64,000 nucleotides of DNA from DASPKM01 sp035628135 (GTDB lineage: Bacteria; Bacteroidota; Bacteroidia; Chitinophagales; Chitinophagaceae): NCBI GenBank assembly GCA_035628135.1, contig DASPKM010000009.1:248001-312000 (forward strand), given 5' to 3'. The notes under the pieces were generated by a model. It ran no database searches, was not told the origin of the DNA, and was given only the letters and a program-made list of their open reading frames with translations. Below, one piece after another: positions 44,684 through 54,900 of the stretch. Numbering within the stretch: position 1 is the stretch's first letter; each line of letters starts with the position of its first letter. The translations under genes were made by a program, and so were the position numbers.

Positions 44684-46456
44684 ATGATCTTACAGGGTTC
44701 ACCGGCAATATTCTATAATAAACGCATCGAAGCACTAACCAGCCTCATCGGGGAACAAAAACGCAGGTCCACCGGCATAGCATGGCTTCGCTTGCTGGTG
44801 GTATTGGCCACCGCCATCGCAGTGTATATTTCCTGGACCAGCGGCTGGCTCTACATTACGCTTATCCTTACGGTAGGATTTGCCATTTTCTTAAAACTGG
44901 TAGCGCTTTCCACAAAACTGAACCATGAAATTGCAAACCTGCAAACCCTGCTGTCCATTAACCGCCAGGAGATAGACATACTCGAGGGGCATTATACACA
45001 TCGCCCCGACGGCAGCAACCTGGAACCACCACACCATGCGTACGCCCGCGACCTTGACATCTTTGGCAAAGCCTCTCTTTTCCAATTCATCCACCGCACT
45101 ACCTCGGAACAGGGACATAAACTGCTGGCTGATTGGCTGCTCAATGCCGCGGACCATGCAACCATCGCTTCGCGGCAAGCTGCTGTAAAGGAGCTTAAAG
45201 ATCAACCCGAATGGAGGCAGCAATTGCAAGCGTATGGAACCACCAATCCGCTCACCCGTGACATGCAAACCTCCCTCTCTAACTGGCTCGCACAACCGCA
45301 AAGGTTTGCTACCAAACCTGTATGGACATACCTGCGGTTCATACTGCCCGGCATCAGCCTTACTTTTCTTATCCTGTATATTTTCGAGGTCATTCAACCG
45401 CAAGCCTTTTACAGCTTCTTAATACTGGCGCTGGGGGCGTCCAGCTATATCAGTAAGCTGGTTACACCGCAGTACGTGCAGCTTTCCAAACACATTACTC
45501 AACTGGAAACCTTATCGCAAAGCCTGCAATGGATACAACTTACTTCAGCCTCTTCACAAGTGAGGGCACTAAAAAAAATCCTCGACCGGATGGACTACCG
45601 CCTTAACCCGCTTGTGTTCATTCCGCTCAATATTCTCTTGTATTGGGACCTTCAGCAGGTATTGCAACTGGAACGCTGGAAGCATCAACAACAAAATAAG
45701 ATCCATCATTGGTTCGAGGCGGTGGCCGAAAAAGAAGCCTTGTCATCCCTGGCCAATCTTTCATTCAATCATCCTGCCTGGGTGTTTCCTGTTATACGCC
45801 CCGATTGGTTTACGCTGGTCTGCCACAACACGGGCCACCCGCTTATTGCGGCATGCAAATGCGTTACCAATAATTTTGAAATGCAGGGACACCCGCAGCT
45901 TGCATTCATCACCGGTTCCAATATGGCGGGCAAAAGCACATTCCTGCGCACCATTGGCATCAACCTGGTATTGGCAATGGCCGGCGCACCGGTTTATGCC
46001 ACGCGATTCGAAACGCCGGTACTGAAACTAATGACCAGCATGCGCGTAACAGATAACCTGGAAGAAAGCGCATCTACCTTCTACGCCGAATTGCAAAAGC
46101 TGAAAATGATTTTGGACGAAGTAAGAAATCCTTCCGCCAGCGAGAATGGCACTGCATCGCCGCGCATATTTTTATTGCTCGATGAAATTTTACGCGGTAC
46201 CAACTCGCTCGACCGCCATACGGGCTCCGAAGCACTCATTAAACAATTGATAAAAGAACACGCAGTCGGCATCATTGCCTCCCATGATCTTAGCCTCGCA
46301 CAACTGGAGGAGCAATTCCCGAATGCCATCCGCAACTACCATTTCGACGTTACCATCCACGGCAGCGAACTGAGTTTTGATTATAGATTAAAAGACGGCG
46401 TGTGCCAAACGCTGAACGCAACGTTGTTAATGAAGAAAATCGGGATTGATTTATAA
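44684..46456 (+). CDS. Membrane-anchored MutS-family ATPase
   Basis: The 590-residue product has two or more N-terminal transmembrane helices (AWLRLLVVLATAIAVYISW, WLYITLILTVGFAIFL) and another hydrophobic pair near residues 210-250. It ends in a MutS domain V ATPase: Walker A GSNMAGKST near residue 410, Walker B IFLLLDEILRGTNSLDR near 500, and the conserved IASHDLSLAQLE. MutS domain I for mismatch binding is missing, and the linker helices are shortened. Homologues are widespread in Bacteroidota and are usually annotated as mismatch-repair proteins. The membrane helices argue for a different role, for example at a DNA-membrane contact, which is inference. Confidence 0.88.
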   Translation: MILQGSPAIFYNKRIEALTSLIGEQKRRSTGIAWLRLLVVLATAIAVYISWTSGWLYITLILTVGFAIFLKLVALSTKLNHEIANLQTLLSINRQEIDILEGHYTHRPDGSNLEPPHHAYARDLDIFGKASLFQFIHRTTSEQGHKLLADWLLNAADHATIASRQAAVKELKDQPEWRQQLQAYGTTNPLTRDMQTSLSNWLAQPQRFATKPVWTYLRFILPGISLTFLILYIFEVIQPQAFYSFLILALGASSYISKLVTPQYVQLSKHITQLETLSQSLQWIQLTSASSQVRALKKILDRMDYRLNPLVFIPLNILLYWDLQQVLQLERWKHQQQNKIHHWFEAVAEKEALSSLANLSFNHPAWVFPVIRPDWFTLVCHNTGHPLIAACKCVTNNFEMQGHPQLAFITGSNMAGKSTFLRTIGINLVLAMAGAPVYATRFETPVLKLMTSMRVTDNLEESASTFYAELQKLKMILDEVRNPSASENGTASPRIFLLLDEILRGTNSLDRHTGSEALIKQLIKEHAVGIIASHDLSLAQLEEQFPNAIRNYHFDVTIHGSELSFDYRLKDGVCQTLNATLLMKKIGIDL

Positions 46457-46528
46457 AACGCCGCCCAATTCAATATCCTTCTTGTTTTGGATTGGCCTGG
46501 CCCGGCCCACGGAGCGATGACGCCGGAC

Positions 46529-47878
46529 CTACTTAAAGAACCTGAATATGTCGAGCCCCAACGCATACGCCATCAATCCCAACAGCAATATCATTCCCAC
46601 CATTTGCGCGTATTCCACTACTTTCTCATTGGGCTTGCGGCCGGTGATCATTTCAATAATCGTGAACAATGCATGGCCTCCATCCAATGCCGGTATCGGC
46701 AATATATTCATCAACGCCAGCACCAGCGAAAAGAATGCAGTGAGATGCCAGAAGTCGTGCCAGTCCCACTCGCCGGGGAACATTTTACCAATGCTGAAAA
46801 CGCTGCCGAGCGACTCATTCGGATTGACCTTACCGCTAAAAATCAGCTTCAACTGCAGCCAGTATTCTTCCAATGTTTCCCAGCTCTTGGCTAGTCCCGC
46901 AGGCAAAGCCTCGAAGAAACTGTAATGGGTGGTCTTATATTGAAATATTGAATCCGCCGGTATATGTTGTATGCCGATCGCGCCTTTCTTGGGTACTACC
47001 AGGTTCATGGAAAGCGTATCGGCGCCACGCTGCACTCCGATGCTCAATGGCTTTTCCTTATTCTTTACAACGATGTTCAAAAACTCGTGGAAATATTGAA
47101 TCTGCTGGCCATTGGCGGAAACTATTTTATCCCCGGGCCGCAAACCTGCGCGGTATGCCGCAGACGTATCTACTACCTTTTCGATCTTTACAAAAGGAAT
47201 GCGTGCTGTAACAAAGCCCACGGCGCGATGCTTGATCAGCTTACTTGCAAAATCACCAGGTATATTAACGTTAACCTGCTGTCCATTGCGGTCGACCTGG
47301 AAGGTCTTCGAACCATGCAGGATAACTTTCAAGGGTATCTTTTGAAAGCGGTCGACGTATTGTCCATCGATGCTCTTGATCTTATCGCCATCTCTCAGGC
47401 CAATGCTTTGTGCAAGTGAATCCGTGGCAATGCCCCAGCTCAGGTTATTGGTGGGTAAATATTTATCACCCCAATACCATAACATCATCGCGTAGATCAG
47501 GAAACCCAGGATCAGGTTTACCACTACCCCGCCCACCATAATGATCAATCGCTGCCAGGCAGGTTTGCTCCGAAACTCGTACGACTTTGGGGGCTGCTTC
47601 ATGGCTTCCTTGTCCATGCTTTCATCTATCATGCCCGATATCTTCACATATCCGCCGAAGGGGATCCATCCAAGGCCCCATTCGGTTTCACCAATTTTCT
47701 TTTTCCAAAGCGAGAACCAGGGATTAAAGAAAAGATAAAACTTCTCCACCCTGCACTTGAACCACCGCGCGGGAAAGAAATGACCCAGCTCGTGAAGGAT
47801 TACAATAATCGAGAAGGACAAAACAAACTGCGCCGCTTTAATTCCTGCTTCCGCCCAGTCTATTGCTAACAATACCAT
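46529..47878 (-). CDS. rseP: RseP site-2 membrane metalloprotease
   Basis: The 449-residue product has the HExxH zinc motif at residues 29-33 (ILHELGHFFPARWF), a first transmembrane helix, a double PDZ region with TGxGD-type turns (GLRDGDKIKSIDG, GLRPGDKIVSANGQ), and the C-terminal LPIPALDGGHALF motif with the third metal ligand. It cleaves membrane substrates, such as anti-sigma factors, within the bilayer. It lies 68 bp downstream of dxr on the same strand, a frequent neighbourhood. Confidence 0.96.
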   Translation of the reverse strand: MVLLAIDWAEAGIKAAQFVLSFSIIVILHELGHFFPARWFKCRVEKFYLFFNPWFSLWKKKIGETEWGLGWIPFGGYVKISGMIDESMDKEAMKQPPKSYEFRSKPAWQRLIIMVGGVVVNLILGFLIYAMMLWYWGDKYLPTNNLSWGIATDSLAQSIGLRDGDKIKSIDGQYVDRFQKIPLKVILHGSKTFQVDRNGQQVNVNIPGDFASKLIKHRAVGFVTARIPFVKIEKVVDTSAAYRAGLRPGDKIVSANGQQIQYFHEFLNIVVKNKEKPLSIGVQRGADTLSMNLVVPKKGAIGIQHIPADSIFQYKTTHYSFFEALPAGLAKSWETLEEYWLQLKLIFSGKVNPNESLGSVFSIGKMFPGEWDWHDFWHLTAFFSLVLALMNILPIPALDGGHALFTIIEMITGRKPNEKVVEYAQMVGMILLLGLMAYALGLDIFRFFK

Positions 47879-47946
47879 ATTTATCGGGGTTTCAATACTC
47901 TAAACGCAAAAACAGCTTTACTATTTCAGGATTTAAAAGTAAGGTT

Positions 47947-49107
47947 TTACAATTTTATCAATGAAGCGGCAAAATTACGCGCCTCGGCGTCGCTATCAAA
48001 ATACTCTTCCAGGGACGGTTCGGCAATATAAGCCACGTGTTGCATGGTGCGCTCTATCAGCTCCGTCATGTCCAGGAAGCCCACGCGGTTGCGCAGGAAG
48101 GCATACACTGCAATTTCATTGGCCGCATTGAGCACACAAGGCAGGTTGCCGCCCTTCTTCAAGGCCTCCATGGCCAGCGACAGGTTGCGGAAGGTGCGCA
48201 GGTCGGGCTCTTCGAAGGTCAGGCTGTTCGGCTTCCTGAAATCGTACCGGGGGAACCTATTGGGTAAGCGATGCGGAAACGCCAGCGCATATTGTATCGG
48301 CAGCTTCATATCGGGCAGTCCCATTTGCGCCTTGATGCTTCCATCCTCGAACTGTACCATGCTGTGAATAATGCTTTGCGGATGGATCAATACCTGTATC
48401 TGGTCGGGCTGCAGGTTAAACAGCCAACGTGCTTCTATCATTTCCAGCCCTTTGTTCATGAGCGTGGCAGAATCGATGGTAATCTTCGCACCCATGTTCC
48501 AGTTAGGATGCTGCAGCGCATGGTCGCGCTTAACATTCACCAGGTAATTAGGTTTCTTGCCCAGGAAGGGACCGCCTGAAGCAGTGAGCACCACTTTTTC
48601 TATGCGGTTCCTGGTCTCGCCCACCAGGCATTGAAAAATAGCGGAATGCTCCGAGTCCACAGGTATCACCGGCGACCGGTGTTCCACTGCTTTTTTCATT
48701 ACGATATCACCCGCTACCACCAGCGTTTCCTTGTTGGCAAGGCCTACGGCCTTTCCTGATTCGATGGCTTTTAAAGTGGGTTTTAATCCTGCAAATCCAA
48801 CGATAGCGGCCAGCATCATGTCGTAGCAATCCATGCCCGCCACGTCTTCCAGCGCTTTTTCGCCCGTAAAAACTTTGATGGATGTATTGGCAAGCGCTTG
48901 CTTTACCTTCTCGAATTTTTGTTCGTCGCCAATGACCACAATATTGGGATCGACCTGCAAGGCTTGTTTAATAAGAAGGTCCGCATTGTGATGCGCCGTC
49001 AGCACTTCAACCGAAAACCTATCGGCATTGTCAGCAATTACAGCTAATGCCTGGGTACCAATGGACCCTGTGGAGCCGAAGAGTGCAATGCGTTTAGGAC
49101 CAGACAT
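47947..49107 (-). CDS. dxr: 1-Deoxy-D-xylulose-5-phosphate reductoisomerase
   Basis: The 386-residue product has the NADPH motif LFGSTGSIGTQAL, LANKETLVVAGDI, PVDSEHSAIFQCL with the metal-binding Asp and Glu, ASGGPF, NMGAKITIDSATLMNKGLE (read in two pieces around residue 210) and a C-terminal helix bundle. It makes 2-C-methyl-D-erythritol 4-phosphate in the non-mevalonate isoprenoid pathway. It is co-oriented with rseP. An AT-rich inverted repeat separates it from the GH3-like gene upstream. Confidence 0.97.
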   Translation of the reverse strand: MSGPKRIALFGSTGSIGTQALAVIADNADRFSVEVLTAHHNADLLIKQALQVDPNIVVIGDEQKFEKVKQALANTSIKVFTGEKALEDVAGMDCYDMMLAAIVGFAGLKPTLKAIESGKAVGLANKETLVVAGDIVMKKAVEHRSPVIPVDSEHSAIFQCLVGETRNRIEKVVLTASGGPFLGKKPNYLVNVKRDHALQHPNWNMGAKITIDSATLMNKGLEMIEARWLFNLQPDQIQVLIHPQSIIHSMVQFEDGSIKAQMGLPDMKLPIQYALAFPHRLPNRFPRYDFRKPNSLTFEEPDLRTFRNLSLAMEALKKGGNLPCVLNAANEIAVYAFLRNRVGFLDMTELIERTMQHVAYIAEPSLEEYFDSDAEARNFAASLIKL

Positions 49108-49137
49108 TTAGTATTTTTGGATGTTTACTTTTCTGAA

Positions 49138-49228
49138 ATTATTAATTATTAATTATTCATTATTGATTATTACATTAACACTACCCGCAATTGACAATAA
49201 TTAATAATTAATAATCAATAATCAATCA
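49138..49228. repeat. Inverted-repeat element of TTAATTA/TTGATTA heptads between dxr and GH3-like gene
   Basis: Positions 49138-49157 are perfectly complementary to 49196-49215 (20 of 20), and further TTGATTA-like units of period 7 extend both arms. The unique spacer is ACTACCCGC-like. The GH3-like stop codon (49215-49217) lies inside the right arm. It probably works as terminator or processing site between two co-oriented genes. Confidence 0.8.
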
Positions 49229-50714
49229 CAAACGGCTCCAACTCTCCCGCCAGCTTCCTGTCGTTGCTCAGTCGCGGCACCTTGTTTTGCCCGCCCAGCT
49301 TACCGATGGATTTCATATAATCGATGAAACCGTTCTTGCGTATGGGACGTATTTTCAGCGACTGCAAGATATTCCCGGAGATAAGATCATTGTAATAAAT
49401 ATTCTTTTCCCGCAGGTAGTGGTCGATGCTCATTCTAAACTTTTCCATGTCCTCGGGTTGATTATCGAACTCGATGAACCACTCATGGTACGATTTACCC
49501 TTTCCCTGCTCTATCATCGGCGCCACTGTGAACTCCGTAATGTGCACGCCCTGCTCTTCTGCCGCCTTCATCAGGCTATACTCTACTTCTTCCCCGATGA
49601 CGTGCTCGCCAAAAGCTGAAATAAAATGTTTGATGCGGCCGCTCACGATAAGGCGGTACGGGTTAGTGGAAACGAATTTTATCGTATCGCCGATATTATA
49701 GCCCCATAGTCCGGCATTGCTGTTCACGATCAGCGCATAGTTCTCTCCCACTTTGATATCGGACAGCTTCAGGCGCGTGGGGCGTTCATTGAATATCTCG
49801 TTGGCTGGGATAAATTCAAAAAAGATACCACTATTGCTGTTGAGCAATAAACCCTCCGCGTCTTGCGAATCCTGGAATGCAAAAAAACCTTCGGAAGCTG
49901 GGAAGGTTTCAATGGTAGCTATTTTTTTACCGATGCTTTCGAACAGGCGTGCTTTATAGGGTTCGAAGTTTACACCCCCGTGCACCATCAATGAAAAATT
50001 CGGGAACAGCTCGGAGATCTTTTTACCGCTCACCTGCATCAGCCGGTCGAAGTACATCTGCATCCATGGCGGAATGCCGCTGATGAGGGTCATGTCTTTT
50101 TTAATGGTCTCCTGCACGATCTTGTCCAGCTTGGTTTCCCAGTCTTCGATGCAATTGGTTTCGTAGCTGGGCAACTGGTTGGTGCGGAGGTAGCCGGGAA
50201 TGTGGTGGTTAACAATGCCGCTAAGGCGGCCCGTGGGTATGCCGGCGATGCGCTCCAATTCGGGCGAGCCCGACAAAAAGATCATTTTCCCGTCAGCAAA
50301 CCGGGTGTTGCCGGTTTCGGCCATATAGCAAAGCAGGGCATTGCGGGCGGAATTGATATGGTTGGGAATGGAATCGCGGGTAATAGGTATGTATTTTACC
50401 CCGCTGGTAGTGCCAGAGGTCTTGGCAAAATAGATAGGTTTGCCTTTCCAGAGCACGTTGTGCTTTCCTTCCTTGATCTGTTCGATGTATGGCTTGTATT
50501 GCTCGTAGTCGCGGATGGGTATTGCCTGCGTGAAATCAGCATGATTGCTCACCTTATTTAATTGATGATCAATGCCAAACGTAGTTTTGGCGCCGGTTTT
50601 GAGCAGGTCCTTGAATATGGCTTCCTGGTCATCGACCGCGGTAGCCATGCTTTTCCGGATCCTATTATATATTATGGAGGCAAATGGTTTTGCCAGGAAT
50701 GACTTTAACTTCAT
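49215..50714 (-). CDS. GH3 auxin-responsive-like acyl-adenylate-forming protein
   Basis: The 499-residue product matches the GH3 family: AKTSGTTSGVKYIPITRDS (ATP motif), SGSPELERIAGIPTG, NSNAGLWGYNIGDTIKF and SGRIKHFISAFGEHVIGEEV. Family enzymes join acyl groups to amines via an acyl-adenylate. In bacteria the substrates are mostly unknown. It has no signal peptide. The C-terminus ends in VIDY with the stop inside the repeat element at 49138-49228. The gene is divergent from rplU. Confidence 0.92.
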   Translation of the reverse strand: MKLKSFLAKPFASIIYNRIRKSMATAVDDQEAIFKDLLKTGAKTTFGIDHQLNKVSNHADFTQAIPIRDYEQYKPYIEQIKEGKHNVLWKGKPIYFAKTSGTTSGVKYIPITRDSIPNHINSARNALLCYMAETGNTRFADGKMIFLSGSPELERIAGIPTGRLSGIVNHHIPGYLRTNQLPSYETNCIEDWETKLDKIVQETIKKDMTLISGIPPWMQMYFDRLMQVSGKKISELFPNFSLMVHGGVNFEPYKARLFESIGKKIATIETFPASEGFFAFQDSQDAEGLLLNSNSGIFFEFIPANEIFNERPTRLKLSDIKVGENYALIVNSNAGLWGYNIGDTIKFVSTNPYRLIVSGRIKHFISAFGEHVIGEEVEYSLMKAAEEQGVHITEFTVAPMIEQGKGKSYHEWFIEFDNQPEDMEKFRMSIDHYLREKNIYYNDLISGNILQSLKIRPIRKNGFIDYMKSIGKLGGQNKVPRLSNDRKLAGELEPFVIDY

Positions 50715-50800
50715 AGCCTAAGCGGCAAGCTTTTGAACAGGCAGCAAACTTAGGGTAATTAAGTTATTGGTGGAATTTCATTTGCAAGTAGATGGTTCCC

Positions 50801-50904
50801 AAATTATTAATTATTGATTATTATTTATTGATTGTTCCCGCGCCTCATGCCTTCTGAATGCAGTAGCAATCAACCAGTAATCAATAATTAATAATCAATA
50901 ATTT
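50801..50904. repeat. Inverted-repeat element of AT-rich heptads in GH3-like/rplU divergent region
   Basis: Left arm 50801-50834 and right arm 50867-50904 are nearly reverse complementary, both built of ATTATTA/ATTATTG units of period 7; a GC-rich 32-nt spacer (CCCGCGCCTC region) separates them. Here the element is upstream of both genes and not at a stop codon, so it is not simply a terminator. Confidence 0.75.
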
Positions 50905-50939
50905 TTAAGCAAGAGGCTGCAAATTTCAACAATAAACCC

Positions 50940-50947
50940 TACCTTTG
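50940..50947 (+). promoter_or_regulatory. -7 box of rplU promoter
   Basis: TACCTTTG matches the Bacteroidota consensus TAnnTTTG exactly and ends 20 bp before the rplU ATG, a spacing that fits a short leader. The -33 element is not a clear TTG. Confidence 0.6.
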
Positions 50948-50967
50948 CCGTCCTAATTTTTGAAGTT

Positions 50968-51270
50968 ATGTTCGCAGTTGTAAAAATAGCCGGTCAACAG
51001 TTCAGGGTACAGAAAGACCAAACTTTATATGTACCCAAAGTTCAGGGAAATGCAGGTGATAAAGTTGAATTCGGCGAGGTATTGCTTGCCAACCTCGATG
51101 GAAAATTAACCGCCGGCAAAAATGTAAAAGCTACTGTGACGGCAGAGATCGTTGACCAAGTACAGGGCGATAAGGTAATTGCGTTTAAGATGAAAAGAAG
51201 AAAAGGTTTCAGGAAGAAGCATGGTCACAGAACGCACTATACCAAGATCCGCATCAGCGACATCGCTTAA
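50968..51270 (+). CDS. rplU: 50S ribosomal protein L21
   Basis: The 100-residue product has the L21 signature: MFAVVKIAGQQFRVQKDQ at the start, GEVLLANLDGK, and KMKRRKGFRKKHGHRTHYT near the end, which binds 23S rRNA. Length is normal. It is followed 55 bp later by rpmA, the usual gene order. The exact TAnnTTTG box at 50940 is just upstream. Confidence 0.98.
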   Translation: MFAVVKIAGQQFRVQKDQTLYVPKVQGNAGDKVEFGEVLLANLDGKLTAGKNVKATVTAEIVDQVQGDKVIAFKMKRRKGFRKKHGHRTHYTKIRISDIA

Positions 51271-51325
51271 TCAACTGAGCTTCGGTTAAACTTCAAATCA
51301 TCATCTCAAATTTCAATCTTTCGAT

Positions 51326-51592
51326 ATGGCACACAAAAAAGGTGAAGGCAGTGTAAAGAACGGTCGCGACTCACAAAGCAAACGCCTCGGTGTAAAAATT
51401 TTTGGTGGACAACCTGCCATTGCGGGTAATATCCTGGTTCGTCAACGTGGTACTGAATATCACGCAGGCAAAAATGTAGGGGTTGGAAGAGACTTCACAT
51501 TGTTCGCACTTTCCGATGGAATTGTTGAATTCCGCAAAGGAAAAGGCGATAAAACTTTCGTGAGCGTACTGCCCGTGGAAGCCACCGCCTGA
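51326..51592 (+). CDS. rpmA: 50S ribosomal protein L27
   Basis: The 88-residue product opens MAHKKGEGSVKNGRDSQSKR and carries GVKIFGGQPAIAGNILVRQR and GTEYHAGKNVGVGRDFTLF, the L27 signature. Its N-terminus reaches the peptidyl-transferase centre of the ribosome. It is paired with rplU. Confidence 0.98.
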   Translation: MAHKKGEGSVKNGRDSQSKRLGVKIFGGQPAIAGNILVRQRGTEYHAGKNVGVGRDFTLFALSDGIVEFRKGKGDKTFVSVLPVEATA

Positions 51593-51619
51593 AAAATATG
51601 TGGAAAAAATATTTTGACA

Positions 51620-51648
51620 GTTGCAAAAAGTTTTTAATTTTACTTTCG
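51620..51648 (+). promoter_or_regulatory. Candidate promoter of the 36-aa histone-like gene
   Basis: TTG (51621-51623), a 17-bp AT-rich spacer and TACTTTCG (51641-51648), one base from TAnnTTTG, give a -33/-7 pair 38 bp before the ATG. Confidence 0.5.
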
Positions 51649-51685
51649 TTAAATTCTTTTACTAACCATTTAAATTCAAAAAACA

Positions 51686-51796
51686 ATGGCAACTGCAAAA
51701 AAAGCCGCTAAAAAAGGCGCTTCTAAGAAAAAAGCCGCTAAGAAAGGTGCTTCTAAGAAGAAAGCTGCAAAGAAAGGCGCTTCTAAGAAAAGATAA
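51686..51796 (+). CDS. 36-residue Lys/Ala-rich histone-H1-like repeat protein
   Basis: An ATG at 51686 opens a 36-residue frame that reads MATAKK, then three copies of a 10-residue unit based on AAKKGASKKK, ending KKR. It is about half Lys, with no acidic residue, like the Lys/Ala-rich tails of bacterial H1-like (Hc1-type) proteins and of DNA-binding tails. The 30-nt coding repeats differ at synonymous sites, so selection for the protein is likely. It is followed by a good terminator (51824-51853) and has its own candidate promoter, so it is an independent gene between rpmA and pyc. A nucleoid or ribosome-binding role is inference. Confidence 0.85.
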   Translation: MATAKKAAKKGASKKKAAKKGASKKKAAKKGASKKR

Positions 51797-51823
51797 GCGC
51801 TTCGCAACTTTTAAAAATGATAT

Positions 51824-51853
51824 AAGTCCTCCGCAAGGAGGACTTTTCTTTTT
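51824..51853 (+). terminator. Rho-independent terminator after histone-like gene
   Basis: A perfect 9-bp stem AAGTCCTCC/GGAGGACTT with loop GCAA is followed by TTCTTTTT. Confidence 0.93.
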
Positions 51854-51969
51854 ATAGATTTTACGGTGTATTATAGCGCTGTGGCGGGTATCAAAAATGT
51901 ATGTACGCCATAATGCACAACCGATAGTCCATACCGTAACTTTAAAACTATAAGCTTAACTTTCTTCTC

Positions 51970-54900
51970 ATGTTCAAAAAACTGCTTGTCGCCAACCGCG
52001 GAGAAATAGCCATTCGTGTGCTAAGAGCCGCTACAGAACTCAATTTACGCACCGTTGCCATCTACACTTACGAAGACCGCTACTCCCTCCACCGCTACAA
52101 AGCCGATGAATCGTACCAGATCGGCCGCAATGATGACCCACTCAAACCTTATCTCGACATAGAAGGCATTATACAAGTGGCCAAACGCGAAAAGGCCGAC
52201 GCCATCCATCCCGGCTACGGTTTCCTTTCAGAAAATGCAGCCTTTGCAAAGCGTTGCCGCGAAGAAGGCATCACCTTCATCGGTCCCGCACCCGAAGTAA
52301 TGGAACAACTCGGCGACAAGATCGCCGCCAAATCAGTGGCGGCCACCGCATCCATTCCCATGATAGAAGGAAGCAAGGCCGACATCCGCGACATATCCAA
52401 CGCAAAAAAAGAAGCTGCCCGCATCGGCTATCCCCTCATCATCAAAGCATCAGCAGGTGGCGGCGGCAGGGGCATGCGCGTGGTGCATTCCGACGAAGGG
52501 CTCGAGCAGGTGCTGCGCGAAGCGCAGAACGAAGCCAAGGTCGCATTCGGCAACGATACCATCTTCTTCGAAAAATTCATCGAGTCGCCCAAGCACATCG
52601 AAGTGCAGATCATGGGCGACAGGCACGGCAATATCGTACACCTGTTCGAAAGGGATTGCTCCGTTCAAAGACGTTTCCAGAAAGTAGTGGAAGTAGCCCC
52701 GGCCATTTCATTGCGGCAGGAAACCAAAAGAAAACTCTATGATTACGCGGTGCGCATTTGCAAGCACGTAAATTATGATAACGTGGGCACCGTTGAGTTT
52801 TTAGTAGATAAAAACGAAACGGTTTATTTCATAGAAGTTAACCCCCGCATACAGGTGGAGCATACCGTTACCGAAGAAATAACTGGCATCGATATCGTAA
52901 AAAATCAAATCCTCATCGCGGCGGGCCACCGGCTCACGGATCCAGCCATCAATATTCAATCTCAGGCCCAGGTAAACTGCGCCGGCGTGGCCATTCAATG
53001 CCGCGTTACTACCGAAGACCCATCCAACGGTTTTAAGCCCGATTACGGAACACTCATCGCTTACCGGAATGCCGGTGGCCCGGGCATCAGGCTCGACGAA
53101 GGCAGCTCGTATCCCGGCGTAAGCATCTCTCCTTTCTTCGATTCCTTGCTGGTAAAGATCACCGCATCGGGTCGAAACCTCGAAGAAAGCTGTGAACGCC
53201 TCGTGCGTACATTGAAGGAATTCCGCATCCGCGGCGTTAAGACCAATGTGGCTTTTCTGGAAAATGTATTGCAGAATGCAACCTTTCAAGGCGGCAATGC
53301 CACGGTTGATTTTATCGATAATCATCCCGAGCTTTTCCAATTAACGCCCAGGCAGGACCGGGGCACGCGGGTATTGAAATATGTGGCAGATATTATTGTG
53401 AATGGCCACGAAGACGTGCCCGAAGTAAATCCGAATGCGCAATTCAGAACGCCACTCTTGCCGGAGTTTGAAAAGAACCAACCGGTCCCCAAGGGATCAA
53501 AAGACAGGTTGAACGAACTGGGCCGCGATCGATTCATTGAATGGCTGAAAAATTCTCAGTCCATTCAATATACAGATACTACTTTCCGGGATGCGCATCA
53601 ATCTTTGCTGGCCACGCGTGTAAGGACGGTCGACATGCTTCGGGTAGCCGAGGCCGTTGCCCGTAATCATCCTGAGATCTTTTCGCTTGAAATGTGGGGC
53701 GGCGCCACTTTCGACGTGGCGCTCAGGTTCCTGCACGAATGCCCCTGGCAACGGCTGCAACTGATGCGCGAAAGCATTCCCAATATTCTTTTCCAGATGC
53801 TCATCCGCGGAACGAACGCGGTTGGGTATACCGCGTATCCCGACAACCTGGTAGAGACATTTATCGAGCAATCCTGGAAAAAAGGAATCGATATCTTCCG
53901 CATCTTCGATTCGCTGAACTGGGTAGACGGACTGAAAGTAAGCATCAATGCCGTGCGCGAACGCACGGGCGGCATTGCCGAAGCCTGCATTTGCTATACT
54001 GGAGATTTTATGGATGAAAGCAGGAACCATAAATTCAACCTGAACTATTACCTCGACCTCGCTAAACAACTGGAAGACGCGGGTGCGCATATACTCGGCA
54101 TCAAAGACATGGCAGGCCTGCTCAAACCTATGCAGGCAAAGGTTCTGGTGACCGAATTGAAGAAACACATCGGAATACCCATTCACCTGCATACGCACGA
54201 TACGGCTTCCATACAGGCAGCCACCTATTTGAATGCGATAGAAGCAGGCGTAGACGTGGTGGATGTTGCGCTGGCCTCCATGTCGGGGCTCACCTCTCAA
54301 CCAAATTTCAATTCGATAGTAGCCATGATGAAAGGCCATCCGCGTGAATTGAAATTGGACATCGATAAGCTGAACGCTCTGTCCAACTATTGGGAAGACG
54401 TTCGCGAATGGTATTATCCTTTTGAATCGGAATTGAAAGCAGGGACTGCCGAAGTATTCGATCATGAAATTCCCGGCGGACAATACAGCAACCTGCGGCC
54501 GCAGGCAAGGTCATTGGGACTGGAAGATAAATTTCACGAGATAAAAAAGAACTATGTAGTAGTGAACAAGATGTTTGGCGACATCGTAAAAGTTACGCCT
54601 TCCTCGAAGGTAGTGGGTGATATGGCGCTGTTCATGACCGCCAATGGCTATACCGAGCAGGACATCCTGGAAAAAGGCGATACCATTTCATTCCCCGATT
54701 CAGTGATCGGGTTGTTCAAAGGCGATCTCGGGCAAACACCGGGCGGTTTTCCCGCGGAATTGCAAAAGACCATTTTAAAAAATGAAAAGCCTTATACCGA
54801 CAGGCCGAATGCGCATTTGAAACCGATCGATTTCGACAATTCCTGGAAAGATTTCCAAGAAAAGTTCGGCAAGCAATACGCTTTTACCGATCTGCTTTCC

